From SBBG01 sp033717875 (GTDB lineage: Bacteria; Pseudomonadota; Gammaproteobacteria; Ga0077554; Ga007554), in contig JADDKJ010000011.1 in NCBI GenBank assembly GCA_033717875.1, forward strand, positions 24,950-88,949: a stretch of 64,000 nucleotides of DNA, read 5' to 3'. The notes beneath the pieces are model-generated. The model worked only from the letters and a program-made list of their open reading frames with translations. It was not told where the DNA came from and ran no database searches. Position numbers and translations under genes: made by a program. Below are positions 17,873 through 26,132 of the stretch, one piece after another; the stretch's first letter is position 1, and each line of letters begins with the position of its first letter.

Positions 17873-18050
17873 CCTAAAAACGGCAATTGGAGCCGTAGCG
17901 AGAATGACTAAGGTGCTGAAGATGGGCGAGAAAATCGCAAAATATTCCGCAGCCGTAGCCACCCGCTACGGTGAGGACAGATTTTGCGATTTTCTCGCGC
18001 AGATTCGGTACATTAGGCATTCGTAGTAGGCTCCAATTGCCGTTTTTAGG
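17873..18050. mobile_element. 178-bp long-palindrome element, copy 2
   Basis: Begins CCTAAAAACGGCAATTGG and ends with its exact complement CCAATTGCCGTTTTTAGG. Where copy 1 has CTCGG/CCGTGG in the outer arm, this copy has GGCAA/TTGCC, so the pairing is kept through compensatory change. Flanks are TTCAA on the left and TTCAT on the right, a possible 5-bp duplication with one change. It lies 15 bp after the mltD stop. Confidence 0.88.
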
Positions 18051-18061
18051 TTCATATAACA

Positions 18062-18117
18062 ACGCGGCATGTTGATGACTCACGCGACCAGCGTCGAGTC
18101 TCAACATGCTACCGCGA
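18062..18117. repeat. extended hairpin after palindrome copy 2
   Basis: CGGCATGTTGA and TCAACATGCTACCG pair, with GACTC/GAGTC inside. It could end mltD transcription. The following 250 bp up to the sigma-54 promoter is AT-rich with no gene that I can see. Confidence 0.45.
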
Positions 18118-18366
18118 ACCGCAATATCCCCCTGTTCACCATTTGCCCCTGTCCTGTCGGTTTCTTTTACACCCCTCAAAACACCTTAGCAGATTGATAA
18201 ATATAAATTTAATACATCAATAACGCCGTTTTTTCGCTTTCGGGCATACAAGACATAGACGAAATTGTCGGAAAACTTTACACATCAAACTAGCATTTTG
18301 GCTCAACGCCGCGATAAGAATTTGAAATAAACCATAAGGCAATGTTTATTAATTAAAAATTTCAAG

Positions 18367-18381
18367 TGGCGCGCATTTTGC
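18367..18381 (+). promoter_or_regulatory. sigma-54 (-24/-12) promoter
   Basis: TGGCGCG-CATT-TTGC matches the RpoN consensus TGGCACG-N4-TTGC at all but one position, with the invariant GG and GC correctly spaced. It ends 64 bp before the ATG of the PEP-CTERM gene. PEP-CTERM genes are often under sigma-54 and the PrsK/PrsR two-component system, which supports the call. Confidence 0.75.
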
Positions 18382-18445
18382 TAATAGGCCGGCGTGGATT
18401 ACGCGGTCCACAACACACAACCACTAACAGCAAGGAGTGTTTGAA

Positions 18446-19222
18446 ATGAACTTCATCAGCAAATCGTCTCTTCACGTCGCGGCGCTGACGCTGGCGACCG
18501 CATTAAGCGGCGCTGCGTCGGCCGCACCCATCCTCTGGGTAGGAGATTCCCAAGGCAACCTGGGCACCGTCGACGTCGCTTCCGGCACGGCCAATGTTAT
18601 CGGCAATATGGGTCAGGCGATGACCGACATCGCCTTCGATCCCAGCGGCAATCTTTACGGAATCACCTTTGGCAGTCTGTATTCCATCAATCAGGCCACA
18701 GCGGCCACCACGCTCATCGGCAATTTGGGAACGTCCGCCAATTCACTCGTGTTCGATTCAACCGGAACCCTGTATGCCGCGAACAACGCACTGTACAGCA
18801 TCAACACCAGCACTGGCCTTGCTACATTGATCGGCAACGGTGGCGCCGCCTATAGCTCCTCGGGCGATTTGGCGTTTATCAACAACAAACTGTATTTGAG
18901 CAGTGTCGGTGACACGCTGGTGGAACTTAACACCTCGACCGGGGTTGGTTCACTGATCGGCAATATCGGCTATTCCGCCGTTTACGGCTTGGCGACCGAC
19001 AACAATATTGATCTCTATGGCGTGACGGGAACATCCGTCATTGGCGTGAATACCACCACCGGCGCGGGAACTGTTCTCGTCAACTATAGCGGTCAAGGTC
19101 TTGTCGATGCCTGGGGCTCTGCTTTTCGTAGTGAATCCGTTCCAGAGCCGGCGACTTTCGCGCTGATGGGCATGGGACTGGTTGGACTTGGACTTGCCCG
19201 CCGCAAAGCCAAGACGCAGTAA
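18446..19222 (+). CDS. PEP-CTERM sorted extracellular protein
   Basis: 258 residues from the ATG at 18446, chosen over an in-frame GTG 9 nt upstream because AAGGAG sits at proper distance. A signal peptide (1-27, ending AASA) is followed by repeated beta-propeller-like units (phrases such as LYGITFGSLYSIN and LYAANNALYSINT, about 30-225). The C-terminus carries the sorting signal: VPEPATFALMGMGLVGLGLARRKAK. That tripartite tail is cut by exosortase (EpsH/XrtA), which is not in the window. Probably exported with exopolysaccharide. Confidence 0.92.
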   Translation: MNFISKSSLHVAALTLATALSGAASAAPILWVGDSQGNLGTVDVASGTANVIGNMGQAMTDIAFDPSGNLYGITFGSLYSINQATAATTLIGNLGTSANSLVFDSTGTLYAANNALYSINTSTGLATLIGNGGAAYSSSGDLAFINNKLYLSSVGDTLVELNTSTGVGSLIGNIGYSAVYGLATDNNIDLYGVTGTSVIGVNTTTGAGTVLVNYSGQGLVDAWGSAFRSESVPEPATFALMGMGLVGLGLARRKAKTQ

Positions 19223-19226
19223 GATC

Positions 19227-19257
19227 AAGGAACCTCTGATTAATTCAGAGGTTCCTT
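19227..19257. terminator. GGAACCTCTGA hairpin after the PEP-CTERM gene (copy 2)
   Basis: AAGGAACCTCTGA-TTAAT-TCAGAGGTTCCTT is a perfect 13-bp stem 5 bp after a stop codon and between two convergent genes. It lacks a long T-run, but its position suits a bidirectional terminator. It is the minimal form of a family also seen at 6931, 22356 and 51367. Confidence 0.65.
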
Positions 19258-19264
19258 AACCCTT

Positions 19265-19882
19265 TCACGCATCATCCTCGGCGATTATCGCCGCCATGCG
19301 CACCAGATCGCTGAGTGAGTCGGCGGCCATTTTCTCCATCGCGCGTGCGCGATGGATCTCCACGGTGCGCTGGCTTATGTTGAGATTGTCGGCGATGACC
19401 TTGTTGATCTTGCCTGCCACCACTTCGCACATTACCTCGCGCTCGCGCGGCGTCAGGCTCTCATAGCGGCGCCTGATCTGGCGGTGCACTTGCATCGCAC
19501 GACGGCGCTCGGCATCCAGCTTGAGCGCCTGATGAATGCGGTCGAGCAGTTGCTGATCGCTGAAGGGCTTGGGAATGAAATCGAGGGCGCCACGCTTGAT
19601 GGCTTGCACCGCCATGGGAATTTCACCATGCCCCGAGATCATGATGATGGGGGGCGGCGTTTCCCAGCGCTCCATGTGCTCCTGCAACTCCAGACCACTC
19701 ATGCCCGGCATGCGCACGTCCAGTACCAGACAGCCGGGGCGCCAGGGCTGATAGCTGTCCAGAAAATTCCGGGCCGAGGGGTAGCCCTCCACCGCCAAGC
19801 CGAGCGAACGTATCAGCATGATCAACCCTTCGCGCACATCCGGTTCGTCATCAACGACAAACACCGTGGGCGCGCCGGTCAT
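19265..19882 (-). CDS. FixJ/TodT-type response regulator
   Basis: About 205 residues from the ATG at 19882, which lies 1 nt after the kinase stop and has GGAGG upstream. The receiver domain has the acidic pocket DDE (11-13), phospho-acceptor Asp55 in LVLDVRMPG, Ser83 and Lys105. A LuxR-type helix-turn-helix follows (about 140-195) with LTPREREVM and ISQRTVEIHRARAMEKM. It should activate transcription when phosphorylated by the adjacent kinase. Confidence 0.93.
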   Translation of the reverse strand: MTGAPTVFVVDDEPDVREGLIMLIRSLGLAVEGYPSARNFLDSYQPWRPGCLVLDVRMPGMSGLELQEHMERWETPPPIIMISGHGEIPMAVQAIKRGALDFIPKPFSDQQLLDRIHQALKLDAERRRAMQVHRQIRRRYESLTPREREVMCEVVAGKINKVIADNLNISQRTVEIHRARAMEKMAADSLSDLVRMAAIIAEDDA

Positions 19883-19883
19883 A

Positions 19884-21116
19884 TCATGTACCCTCCCCGT
19901 GGCAAGCGGGCAATGTGAAGCCAAACGCGGATCCGCCACCCTCGCGCGGCGTGTAATTCAGCTTCCCTCCATGGGCTTCGACGATCGATTTGCAGATCGA
20001 CAGCCCCATGCCCAATCCATCGGCCTTGGTAGTGACGAAAGGTTCAAATTGCCTTTCGGCCACTGCGGCGGGCAGGCCTGGCCCACTATCAAGAACCTGA
20101 ACAACAACCTCTTCGCCACGCCGAGCGGTGTTTATCCAGACACGCCGCTCATGGCTTTGCTCCAGAGCCTCCAGGCTGTTGCGCACCAGGTTCAATATCA
20201 CTTGCTGTATCTGGATAGCATCCACCACCACCGGCGGCAGACCGGGCTGAAGACAGAGGTCCAGTTTCGCATCATGGTGGCGCAACTCCGCGCCGATTAA
20301 CTGAAGGGCGCTCTCCACCAGTGGATTGATCTCGTGCGGTATGCGCGGCAGCTCGTCCTTGCGAACATAGCCACGCATGTGGCAGATGATCTGACCGGCG
20401 CGCCGCGCGTTTGCATCGATACGCGCCAGGGCGTGGGCCAATTCGGCGTGATCGCCGGCTTCCAGCAGACGTTGCGCGGCCTGGGCGAAACTGGCAATGG
20501 CAGTGAGAGGCTGATTCAGTTCATGAGCCAGGGTCGCCGCCATCTCGCCCAGGGCCGACAGCCGCCCGGCATGCGCCAGGGTGGTGAGATGGCGATGGGC
20601 CTGATCGGCGACCCGCCGCCGCTCCAGCTCCGCGCCCGCACGGGCCGCGAAGATTTCCAGCACCGCATAGGCCAGGCGTGGATCGGCCATTGCGCCTTCG
20701 TTGAGAAGCGCGATGTGGCCAATCACCTGTCTGCGCAGGGTATCCAGTATCGGTACGCCAAGATAACAGTCGGCGATGTCCCGCTCCGCGGGAAAGATGT
20801 CTCCCAGCCCCTGGGCGCAGAAATAGATCCGTCCCTCGCTGACGACCTGCTCACAGGGCGTCTGCGCCAGTTCGTATTCGACGTTATTCAGAAAGCGGTC
20901 GCCATCCCACAGCGCCAAGGTGCGCACCCGTGTGGCAGGCTGGTCCACGCACTCGGTCAAAAACGACAAGCGCACACCGAGCGCCTGCGCCAGGCCACGC
21001 ATCAGGGCGCGAAAGAATTCGTCACCGGTGCGCCCCGAAGTAGCCTCGGCGATGCGATAGAGCAACTGCTCGGGGTTCAGGGCGCGGGGCGCCGCGCAGG
21101 ATTCGGACACGGTCAT
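19884..21116 (-). CDS. soluble GAF-domain sensor histidine kinase
   Basis: About 410 residues from the ATG at 21116, which has GGAGG 8 nt upstream. There are no membrane helices. An N-terminal GAF-like sensor (about 15-165) precedes the dimerisation helix with the phospho-accepting His198 in LAHELNQPL, and a HATPase domain with NLVRNSLEAL, VLDSGPGLP and GLGMGLSICKSIVEAHGG. It resembles the FixL/TodS-type kinases paired with FixJ regulators. The signal is unknown; several Cys lie in the GAF region. Confidence 0.9.
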   Translation of the reverse strand: MTVSESCAAPRALNPEQLLYRIAEATSGRTGDEFFRALMRGLAQALGVRLSFLTECVDQPATRVRTLALWDGDRFLNNVEYELAQTPCEQVVSEGRIYFCAQGLGDIFPAERDIADCYLGVPILDTLRRQVIGHIALLNEGAMADPRLAYAVLEIFAARAGAELERRRVADQAHRHLTTLAHAGRLSALGEMAATLAHELNQPLTAIASFAQAAQRLLEAGDHAELAHALARIDANARRAGQIICHMRGYVRKDELPRIPHEINPLVESALQLIGAELRHHDAKLDLCLQPGLPPVVVDAIQIQQVILNLVRNSLEALEQSHERRVWINTARRGEEVVVQVLDSGPGLPAAVAERQFEPFVTTKADGLGMGLSICKSIVEAHGGKLNYTPREGGGSAFGFTLPACHGEGT

Positions 21117-21186
21117 TGGGGTGGCCTCCGCGACCGGGTTTATCAAACCGTCTGCGGCAAGATTACGCCGGCCCCGGGTGAAAGCC

Positions 21187-21331
21187 AATACGTAAATACC
21201 GAAACAGCGCTAGCCATACGCACGAATTATTTCACGCCGTATTCCTGCGTAGAGTACGACACGTATTCGGCGCACAACCTTACCGTGCCGGATCCGAAAC
21301 GTATCAATGTCCATTTTGAGGAGATAAGACC
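21187..21331 (+). promoter_or_regulatory. candidate control region of the duplicated-domain exported protein
   Basis: The 215-bp gap between the kinase gene and this divergent gene contains CGTATTC twice (21238 and 21262, spaced 24 bp) plus TACGTAAATACC at 21189. Paired sites spaced by about two turns would fit a dimeric LuxR-type regulator such as the neighbouring FixJ-like protein. The ribosome site GAGGAG precedes the start at 21332. This is a suggestion from spacing only. Confidence 0.35.
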
Positions 21332-22348
21332 ATGGAAACCAATATCGTCACGAATACAGTAACGCATCAACCGGCCGCTTCATTCAGCAAGCGCCGGCGC
21401 AATGCCGCACATCTCATGTTGTTGAGTCTGGTGGCCATCGCCGGTCTGACTGTGACTCAGCCAGCAGACGCGGGCACGCAGCCCAAAGATCCGGCCAAGG
21501 CGCAGGTCCAGCCCATCGACCGCTTCAGCGCCAAGGCCGGCAAGTTACAGGTGCGCACCGCCAGCAATGGCTTGCCTGGGCCGAACGAGCCGGTGGATTT
21601 CGACACCGGCCCCTTCATCACGCAAGGCCTGTCGCCGGATGGGCGCGTCATTAAATATTACAACTTCGATGTGAAGAGCACGATGCCCGCCCCCATTTAT
21701 GTGTTGTTCCGCGAAGGCGAGGACCAGCCTGTCAAAGGCCAGCTCGACATCGTCGATGTCATCCCCGGCGACGAGAGCTATAATGATTTCTGGCGGGTGC
21801 AGAAGGTGCGGGTACCGAAGAATTATATGGCGAACAGCTTGACCAGTCTGGCCGAGATCCGGCAGGCGGGTTATCCCATCGAGCGCACCGACACACTGAC
21901 CAACTACCCCCTTGTTCCTGATAAATCAGTGGCACGGCTGCGCGGCAGTGGTGAAAGCAGCGAGCTGCACAGCGCTTGGTATCGCGGCAAGCTGGTGAAG
22001 TATTTCAACTTCGCGGAGCGTGAAATATCCACGGGCGGCGGCGATGCCATCCCCGTTGCGCCCATCTATGTGACCTTCAATATCAATCCCGACCAGCCCA
22101 ACGGCGGTCCTGCCTCGGGCTTCAAGACCGAGCCCGGCTCAAAGCAGGCCCATAACGTGGCGCAAGTCATCCCGGCGGATGCCGGTTATTCGCCACTGTG
22201 GCTGGTGAGCGTATACGATAACAAGGACTGGAGCATGGTCAAAAACCTCGACACTGTGCTCAATACCAAAATACTGGCGGCGGGCGTGGCAACGGTGAAC
22301 TGCCCGATCGTCTACGTCGACAGGATGGTGCGCGCCGGCGGCATATGA
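21332..22348 (+). CDS. exported protein with an internal duplication, function unknown
   Basis: 338 residues with an extended N-terminus and a signal-like hydrophobic segment (about 28-47, ending ADAG). Two related halves are visible: VIKYYNFDV...APIYVLF...VDVIPGDESYNDFWRVQKV (about 110-180) and LVKYFNFAE...APIYVTFN...AQVIPADAGYSPLWLVSVYD (about 225-305). I do not recognise the family. It is divergent from a two-component system, so it may be part of that regulon. Confidence 0.75.
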   Translation: METNIVTNTVTHQPAASFSKRRRNAAHLMLLSLVAIAGLTVTQPADAGTQPKDPAKAQVQPIDRFSAKAGKLQVRTASNGLPGPNEPVDFDTGPFITQGLSPDGRVIKYYNFDVKSTMPAPIYVLFREGEDQPVKGQLDIVDVIPGDESYNDFWRVQKVRVPKNYMANSLTSLAEIRQAGYPIERTDTLTNYPLVPDKSVARLRGSGESSELHSAWYRGKLVKYFNFAEREISTGGGDAIPVAPIYVTFNINPDQPNGGPASGFKTEPGSKQAHNVAQVIPADAGYSPLWLVSVYDNKDWSMVKNLDTVLNTKILAAGVATVNCPIVYVDRMVRAGGI

Positions 22349-22355
22349 TCTTATC

Positions 22356-22511
22356 AAGGAACCTCTGATTAATTCAGCGGTTCTGCGCACAGGGATGTGC
22401 CGACATTTTTCAATCACGACAAGTGCGATTGAAAAATGAAGAAAAGAAAAAATCACATTTTTGCTTTTCTTGCTCTGAGAATTCCAGGATGGAATTATTC
22501 AGAGCTTCCTT
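22356..22511. repeat. GGAACCTCTGAT composite palindrome (copy 3)
   Basis: Starts AAGGAACCTCTGATTAATTC just after a stop codon and ends TTCAGAGCTTCCTT. The interior shares CACAGGGATGTGCCGACAT and GAGAATTCCAGGATGGAATT with the copy ending at 7113. It adds a perfect TTTTTCAATC/GATTGAAAAA hairpin and an AT-rich spacer. Probably noncoding; it may end transcription. Confidence 0.65.
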
Positions 22512-22541
22512 AACCGGGTGGCTTCAACACCTTCACCTCAC

Positions 22542-22569
22542 CCCCCTCTCCCGCAAGCGGGAGAGGGGG
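22542..22569. terminator. perfect GC-rich hairpin
   Basis: CCCCCTCTCCCGC-AA-GCGGGAGAGGGGG is a 13-bp perfect stem of a kind scattered through many proteobacterial genomes. It lies between the exported protein and dnaJ, which converge. It may block read-through from both sides. Confidence 0.5.
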
Positions 22570-22642
22570 CAAAAACAGATGTATATGCTTGTCGGTTTAA
22601 TAACGCCGCGCCGCATCCATTGAGCGAGGTTAAAAACAGGCC

Positions 22643-23791
22643 CTAAAACTTCATCGCATCAAAAAACTTCTTCACCCCGTCCAGCCATGAGCTTGAGCGC
22701 GGGCTGTGTTTTTCCGATCCGTCGTCTTTCATCGACTTCTCGAATTCCGTGAGCAGCTCTTTTTGGCGTTTTGTCAGATTGACGGGGGTCTCGACCACGA
22801 CGCGGCAGAGCAAATCGCCGACATCGCCGCCGCGCACCGACTTGACGCCCTTGCCGCGCAGGCGGAACAGTTTGCCGGACTGGGTTTCGGCCGGGATTTT
22901 GAGCATCACTTGCCCTTCCAGTGTCGGCACTTCCAGTTCGCCGCCGAGCGCGGCGGTGACGAAGCTGATGGGTACTTCGCACATCAGGTGGTTGCCTTCG
23001 CGGGCGAAGATGGAGTGTTCGCGCACTTGAATGTGGACGTACAAATCGCCGGCGGGACCGCCGTGCTCGCCCGCTTCGCCCTCGCCCGCCAGGCGGATGC
23101 GGTCACCGTTATCCACGCCGGCGGGGATCTTGACCGACAGTGTCTTCTGCTCCTGCACGCGACCCTGTCCATGACAGGTGGGGCAAGGATTGGGGATGAT
23201 CTTGCCGGTGCCCCGGCATTTCGGGCAGGTCTGCTGCAGAGAGAAGAACCCCTGCTGAATGCGCACCTGACCATGTCCGCCGCACGTAGTGCAGGTGGTG
23301 GCGCTGGTGCCCTTCTTGGCGCCGCTGCCGTCGCACGCTTCGCATGACACCAGGGTGGGAATGCGGATCTTGACGGTGGTGCCGTGCACCGCTTCTTCGA
23401 GGCTGATCTCGAGGTTGTAGCGCAGGTCCGCGCCGCGATAAACACCGCCTCCCCGGCTTCCTCCCCGGCCCGCCGCGCCGCCAAAGATATCTCCGAAGAT
23501 GTCACCGAAGATATCGCTGAAATTGCCGCCGCCAAACCCGGCGCCGCCCGCCCCGCCGGCGGCGGGATCGACGCCGGCATGACCGAATTGGTCATAGGCG
23601 GCCCGCTTGCGCTCGTCGGTGAGCACTTCGTAGGCTTCCTTGACCTCCTTGAATTTCTCCTCCGCTTCCTTGTCGTCCGGGTTGCGGTCGGGATGGTACT
23701 TCATGGCAAGACGTCGGTAGGCCTTTTTGATATCGGCCTCGCTGGCATTGCGGGCTACCTGCAATATTTCGTAATAATCGCGTTTTGCCAT
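22643..23791 (-). CDS. dnaJ: chaperone DnaJ
   Basis: About 382 residues from the ATG at 23791 (MAKRDYYEIL); a longer frame upstream is not part of the protein. J domain with HPD in YHPDRNPDD (about 32-40), a Gly/Phe-rich linker with a GDIF triplet repeat (about 90-110), the zinc domain with four CxxCxGxG motifs (about 143-215) and the C-terminal substrate domains. It stimulates DnaK ATPase and delivers unfolded substrates. Last gene of hrcA-grpE-dnaK-dnaJ. Confidence 0.97.
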   Translation of the reverse strand: MAKRDYYEILQVARNASEADIKKAYRRLAMKYHPDRNPDDKEAEEKFKEVKEAYEVLTDERKRAAYDQFGHAGVDPAAGGAGGAGFGGGNFSDIFGDIFGDIFGGAAGRGGSRGGGVYRGADLRYNLEISLEEAVHGTTVKIRIPTLVSCEACDGSGAKKGTSATTCTTCGGHGQVRIQQGFFSLQQTCPKCRGTGKIIPNPCPTCHGQGRVQEQKTLSVKIPAGVDNGDRIRLAGEGEAGEHGGPAGDLYVHIQVREHSIFAREGNHLMCEVPISFVTAALGGELEVPTLEGQVMLKIPAETQSGKLFRLRGKGVKSVRGGDVGDLLCRVVVETPVNLTKRQKELLTEFEKSMKDDGSEKHSPRSSSWLDGVKKFFDAMKF

Positions 23792-23820
23792 TTCTTGAAA
23801 CTTTTCGTTTGTGGAATAAC

Positions 23821-23848
23821 GACGAGGGCACGCTACCGTGCCCTCGTC
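23821..23848. promoter_or_regulatory. dnaK-dnaJ intergenic hairpin
   Basis: GACGAGGGCACG-CTAC-CGTGCCCTCGTC is a perfect 12-bp stem between dnaK and dnaJ, about 30 bp before the dnaJ start. No T-run follows, so partial attenuation or an RNA-processing/stability site setting the DnaK:DnaJ ratio is more likely than full termination. A second GC-rich stem (GGTGCGCACTGCGCACC) lies nearer dnaK. Confidence 0.6.
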
Positions 23849-23930
23849 TATCGCCAATGTTAGGGTGTGCCGCGCACCAGCGCCTATGCAGCCGGCTTGG
23901 TGCGCACTGCGCACCTACATTAGTCAGACT

Positions 23931-25850
23931 TTACTTCTTGTCGTCCTTGACCTCTTCGAACTCGGCGTCGACGACATCATCCTTCTTACCGCCAGGATTG
24001 GCCGCTTCGGCCTGCCCGGCGCTTGCCGCCTGCGCCTGGGCATAGGCGCGCTCGGCGAGCTTGCCGGCGACCTCGGCCAAAGCCTGGCTCTTGGCTTCGA
24101 TAGCGGCTTTGTCGTCGCTTTTGATAGCCTCTTTCACGGCCTCGACGGCGGCCTCGATGCGCTGCTTCTCGTCCGCCTCAACCTGGCCTTCCAGATCCTT
24201 CAACGCCTTGAGGGTGCTGTGCACCAGGCCGTCGGCCTGGTTGCGGGCCTGCACCAATTCATGGAACTTGCGGTCTTCCTCGGCATGGGCTTCGGCATCC
24301 TTGACCATACGCTTGATCTCGTCCTCGGACAGGCCGGAAGAAGCCTTGATGATGATCGACTGCTGCTTGCCGGTGGCCTTGTCCTTGGCGGACACGTTCA
24401 AAATGCCGTTGGCGTCGATGTCGAAGGTCACCTCGACCTGCGGCATGCCGCGCGGCGCGGGCGGAATATCGGCCAGATCGAAACGGCCCAGCGACTTGTT
24501 GGCGGAAGCCATTTCGCGTTCACCCTGCAATACGTGCACAGTGACGGCGGTCTGGTTGTCGTCGGCGGTGGAGAATACCTGCGATGCCTTGGTCGGGATG
24601 GTGGTGTTCTTGTCGATGAGCTTGGTCATCACGCCGCCCAGAGTCTCGATGCCCAGGCTGAGCGGAGTCACGTCGAGCAGCAACACATCCTTCACCTCGC
24701 CGCCCAGCACGCCGGCCTGGATGGCGGCGCCGATGGCGACGGCCTCGTCAGGATTGACATCCTTGCGCGGCTCCTTGCCGAAGAAGGCCTTCACCTTTTC
24801 CTGCACCTTGGGCATGCGGGTCTGACCGCCGACCAGGATCACGTCGTCGATGTCGGAAGCCTGCAAACCGGCGTCCTTCAGCGCGATGCGGCACGGCGCG
24901 ATGGTACGCTCGACCAGCTCCTCAACCAGCGACTCCAGTTTGGTACGCGTCATCTTGATATTGAGGTGCTTCGGGCCTTTGGCGTCGGCCGTGATGTAGG
25001 GCAGGTTCACATCGGTCTGCTGGCTCGAAGACAGTTCGATCTTGGCCTTCTCGGCGGCCTCCTTGAGGCGTTGCAGTGCCAGCGGATCGTTGTGCAGATC
25101 GATGCCGGTGTCCTTCTTGAATTCGTCGCTCAGGTAATCGATCAGGCGCAGATCGAAGTCCTCGCCGCCAAGGAAAGTGTCTCCGTTGGTCGACAGCACC
25201 TCGAACTGGTGCTCGCCATCGACCTCGGCGATTTCGATGATGGAGATATCGAAGGTGCCGCCACCCAGATCGTATACCGCGATCTTGCTCTCGCCCGGCT
25301 TCTTGTCCATGCCGAAGGCCAGCGCCGCGGCGGTGGGCTCGTTGATGATGCGCTTGACTTCCAGTCCGGCGATGCGTCCGGCATCCTTGGTGGCCTGGCG
25401 CTGCGAGTCGTTAAAATAGGCGGGGACGGTGATCACCGCTTCGGTCACCGGCTCGCCGAGATAATCCTCGGCGGTCTTTTTCATTTTCATCAGCACGCGC
25501 GCGGAGACTTCCGGCGGCGCCATCTTCTTGCCCTTGGCCGCGACCCAGGCGTCGCCGTTGTCGGCGGCCGTAATCTTGTACGGCACCATCTTGATGTCGC
25601 GCTGCACCACGTCGTCAGCGAACTTGCGTCCGATCAGGCGCTTGACCGCGAACAGCGTGTTCTCGGGATTGGTCACCGCCTGGCGCTTAGCGGCCTGGCC
25701 GACCAGAATCTCGGCGTCATCGGTGTAGGCAACGATGGAAGGCGTGGTGCGGTTGCCCTCGGCATTCTCGATCACACGAGCCTTGCCACCTTCCATCACG
25801 GCAACGCAGGAATTGGTGGTGCCCAGATCGATACCAATAATCTTTCCCAT
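23931..25850 (-). CDS. dnaK: chaperone DnaK (Hsp70)
   Basis: About 639 residues from the ATG at 25850, with GGAG 6 nt upstream; an upstream TTG is in frame but lies before the ribosome site. The ATPase domain opens with GKIIGIDLGTTNSCVAVMEG and contains the VYDLGGGTFDISIIE phosphate loop (about 195-209). The substrate domain and helical lid follow, and the protein ends EEVKDDKK as in other DnaK proteins. It is the central ATP-driven foldase of the cluster. Confidence 0.98.
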   Translation of the reverse strand: MGKIIGIDLGTTNSCVAVMEGGKARVIENAEGNRTTPSIVAYTDDAEILVGQAAKRQAVTNPENTLFAVKRLIGRKFADDVVQRDIKMVPYKITAADNGDAWVAAKGKKMAPPEVSARVLMKMKKTAEDYLGEPVTEAVITVPAYFNDSQRQATKDAGRIAGLEVKRIINEPTAAALAFGMDKKPGESKIAVYDLGGGTFDISIIEIAEVDGEHQFEVLSTNGDTFLGGEDFDLRLIDYLSDEFKKDTGIDLHNDPLALQRLKEAAEKAKIELSSSQQTDVNLPYITADAKGPKHLNIKMTRTKLESLVEELVERTIAPCRIALKDAGLQASDIDDVILVGGQTRMPKVQEKVKAFFGKEPRKDVNPDEAVAIGAAIQAGVLGGEVKDVLLLDVTPLSLGIETLGGVMTKLIDKNTTIPTKASQVFSTADDNQTAVTVHVLQGEREMASANKSLGRFDLADIPPAPRGMPQVEVTFDIDANGILNVSAKDKATGKQQSIIIKASSGLSEDEIKRMVKDAEAHAEEDRKFHELVQARNQADGLVHSTLKALKDLEGQVEADEKQRIEAAVEAVKEAIKSDDKAAIEAKSQALAEVAGKLAERAYAQAQAASAGQAEAANPGGKKDDVVDAEFEEVKDDKK

Positions 25851-25927
25851 TTCTTTCTCCGTCAATAAATTTACTGTTTTTTGGAATTTCGGTTCGACAG
25901 ATGAAAATCTGCCCTGCTTGACTGCTT

Positions 25928-25954
25928 AGATTGGGCTTTTAGTCCCGATTTCAA
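25928..25954 (-). promoter_or_regulatory. sigma-32-type promoter of dnaK, split by an element
   Basis: On the minus strand TTGAAA-N13-CCCAATCT matches the heat-shock promoter consensus CTTGAAA-N11-16-CCCCATNT. The -35 core falls in the 5-bp sequence duplicated by the palindrome at 25955. Joining the two flanks restores GCTTGAAA, a better -35; the present upstream bases are GGG from the element. Confidence 0.55.
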
Positions 25955-26131
25955 CCCAGATTATCCATTAGCGGTCGTAGCGAGGGCGAACAAGGCGTTG
26001 AAGATGGGTGAGCAAATGGCAAAATATTCCGCAGCCGTAGCCATGCGCTACGGTGAGGACAGATTTTGCCATTTGCTCGCGCAGATTCAATGTTTTGTTC
26101 GTCCGCAGTAGATCACTATGGATAATCTGGG
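25955..26131. mobile_element. 177-bp long-palindrome element, copy 3
   Basis: Begins CCCAGATTATCC and ends GGATAATCTGGG. The inner arm is GCAAATGGCAAAAT against ATTTTGCCATTTGC, where copies 1 and 2 have AAATCGC/GCGATTT: paired sites changed together. It is flanked on both sides by TTCAA (25950-25954 and 26132-26136). The right flank contains the grpE stop codon, so insertion took place exactly at the grpE/dnaK boundary. Confidence 0.9.
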
Positions 26132-26132
26132 T

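Noticed and set aside
17874..18179. Minus-strand frame of 101 codons over palindrome copy 2
   Set aside because: Most of it is the palindrome itself; no ribosome site or similarity.
23838..25868. 676-codon open frame opposite dnaK
   Set aside because: Antisense shadow of dnaK; composition and lack of any domain speak against a gene.
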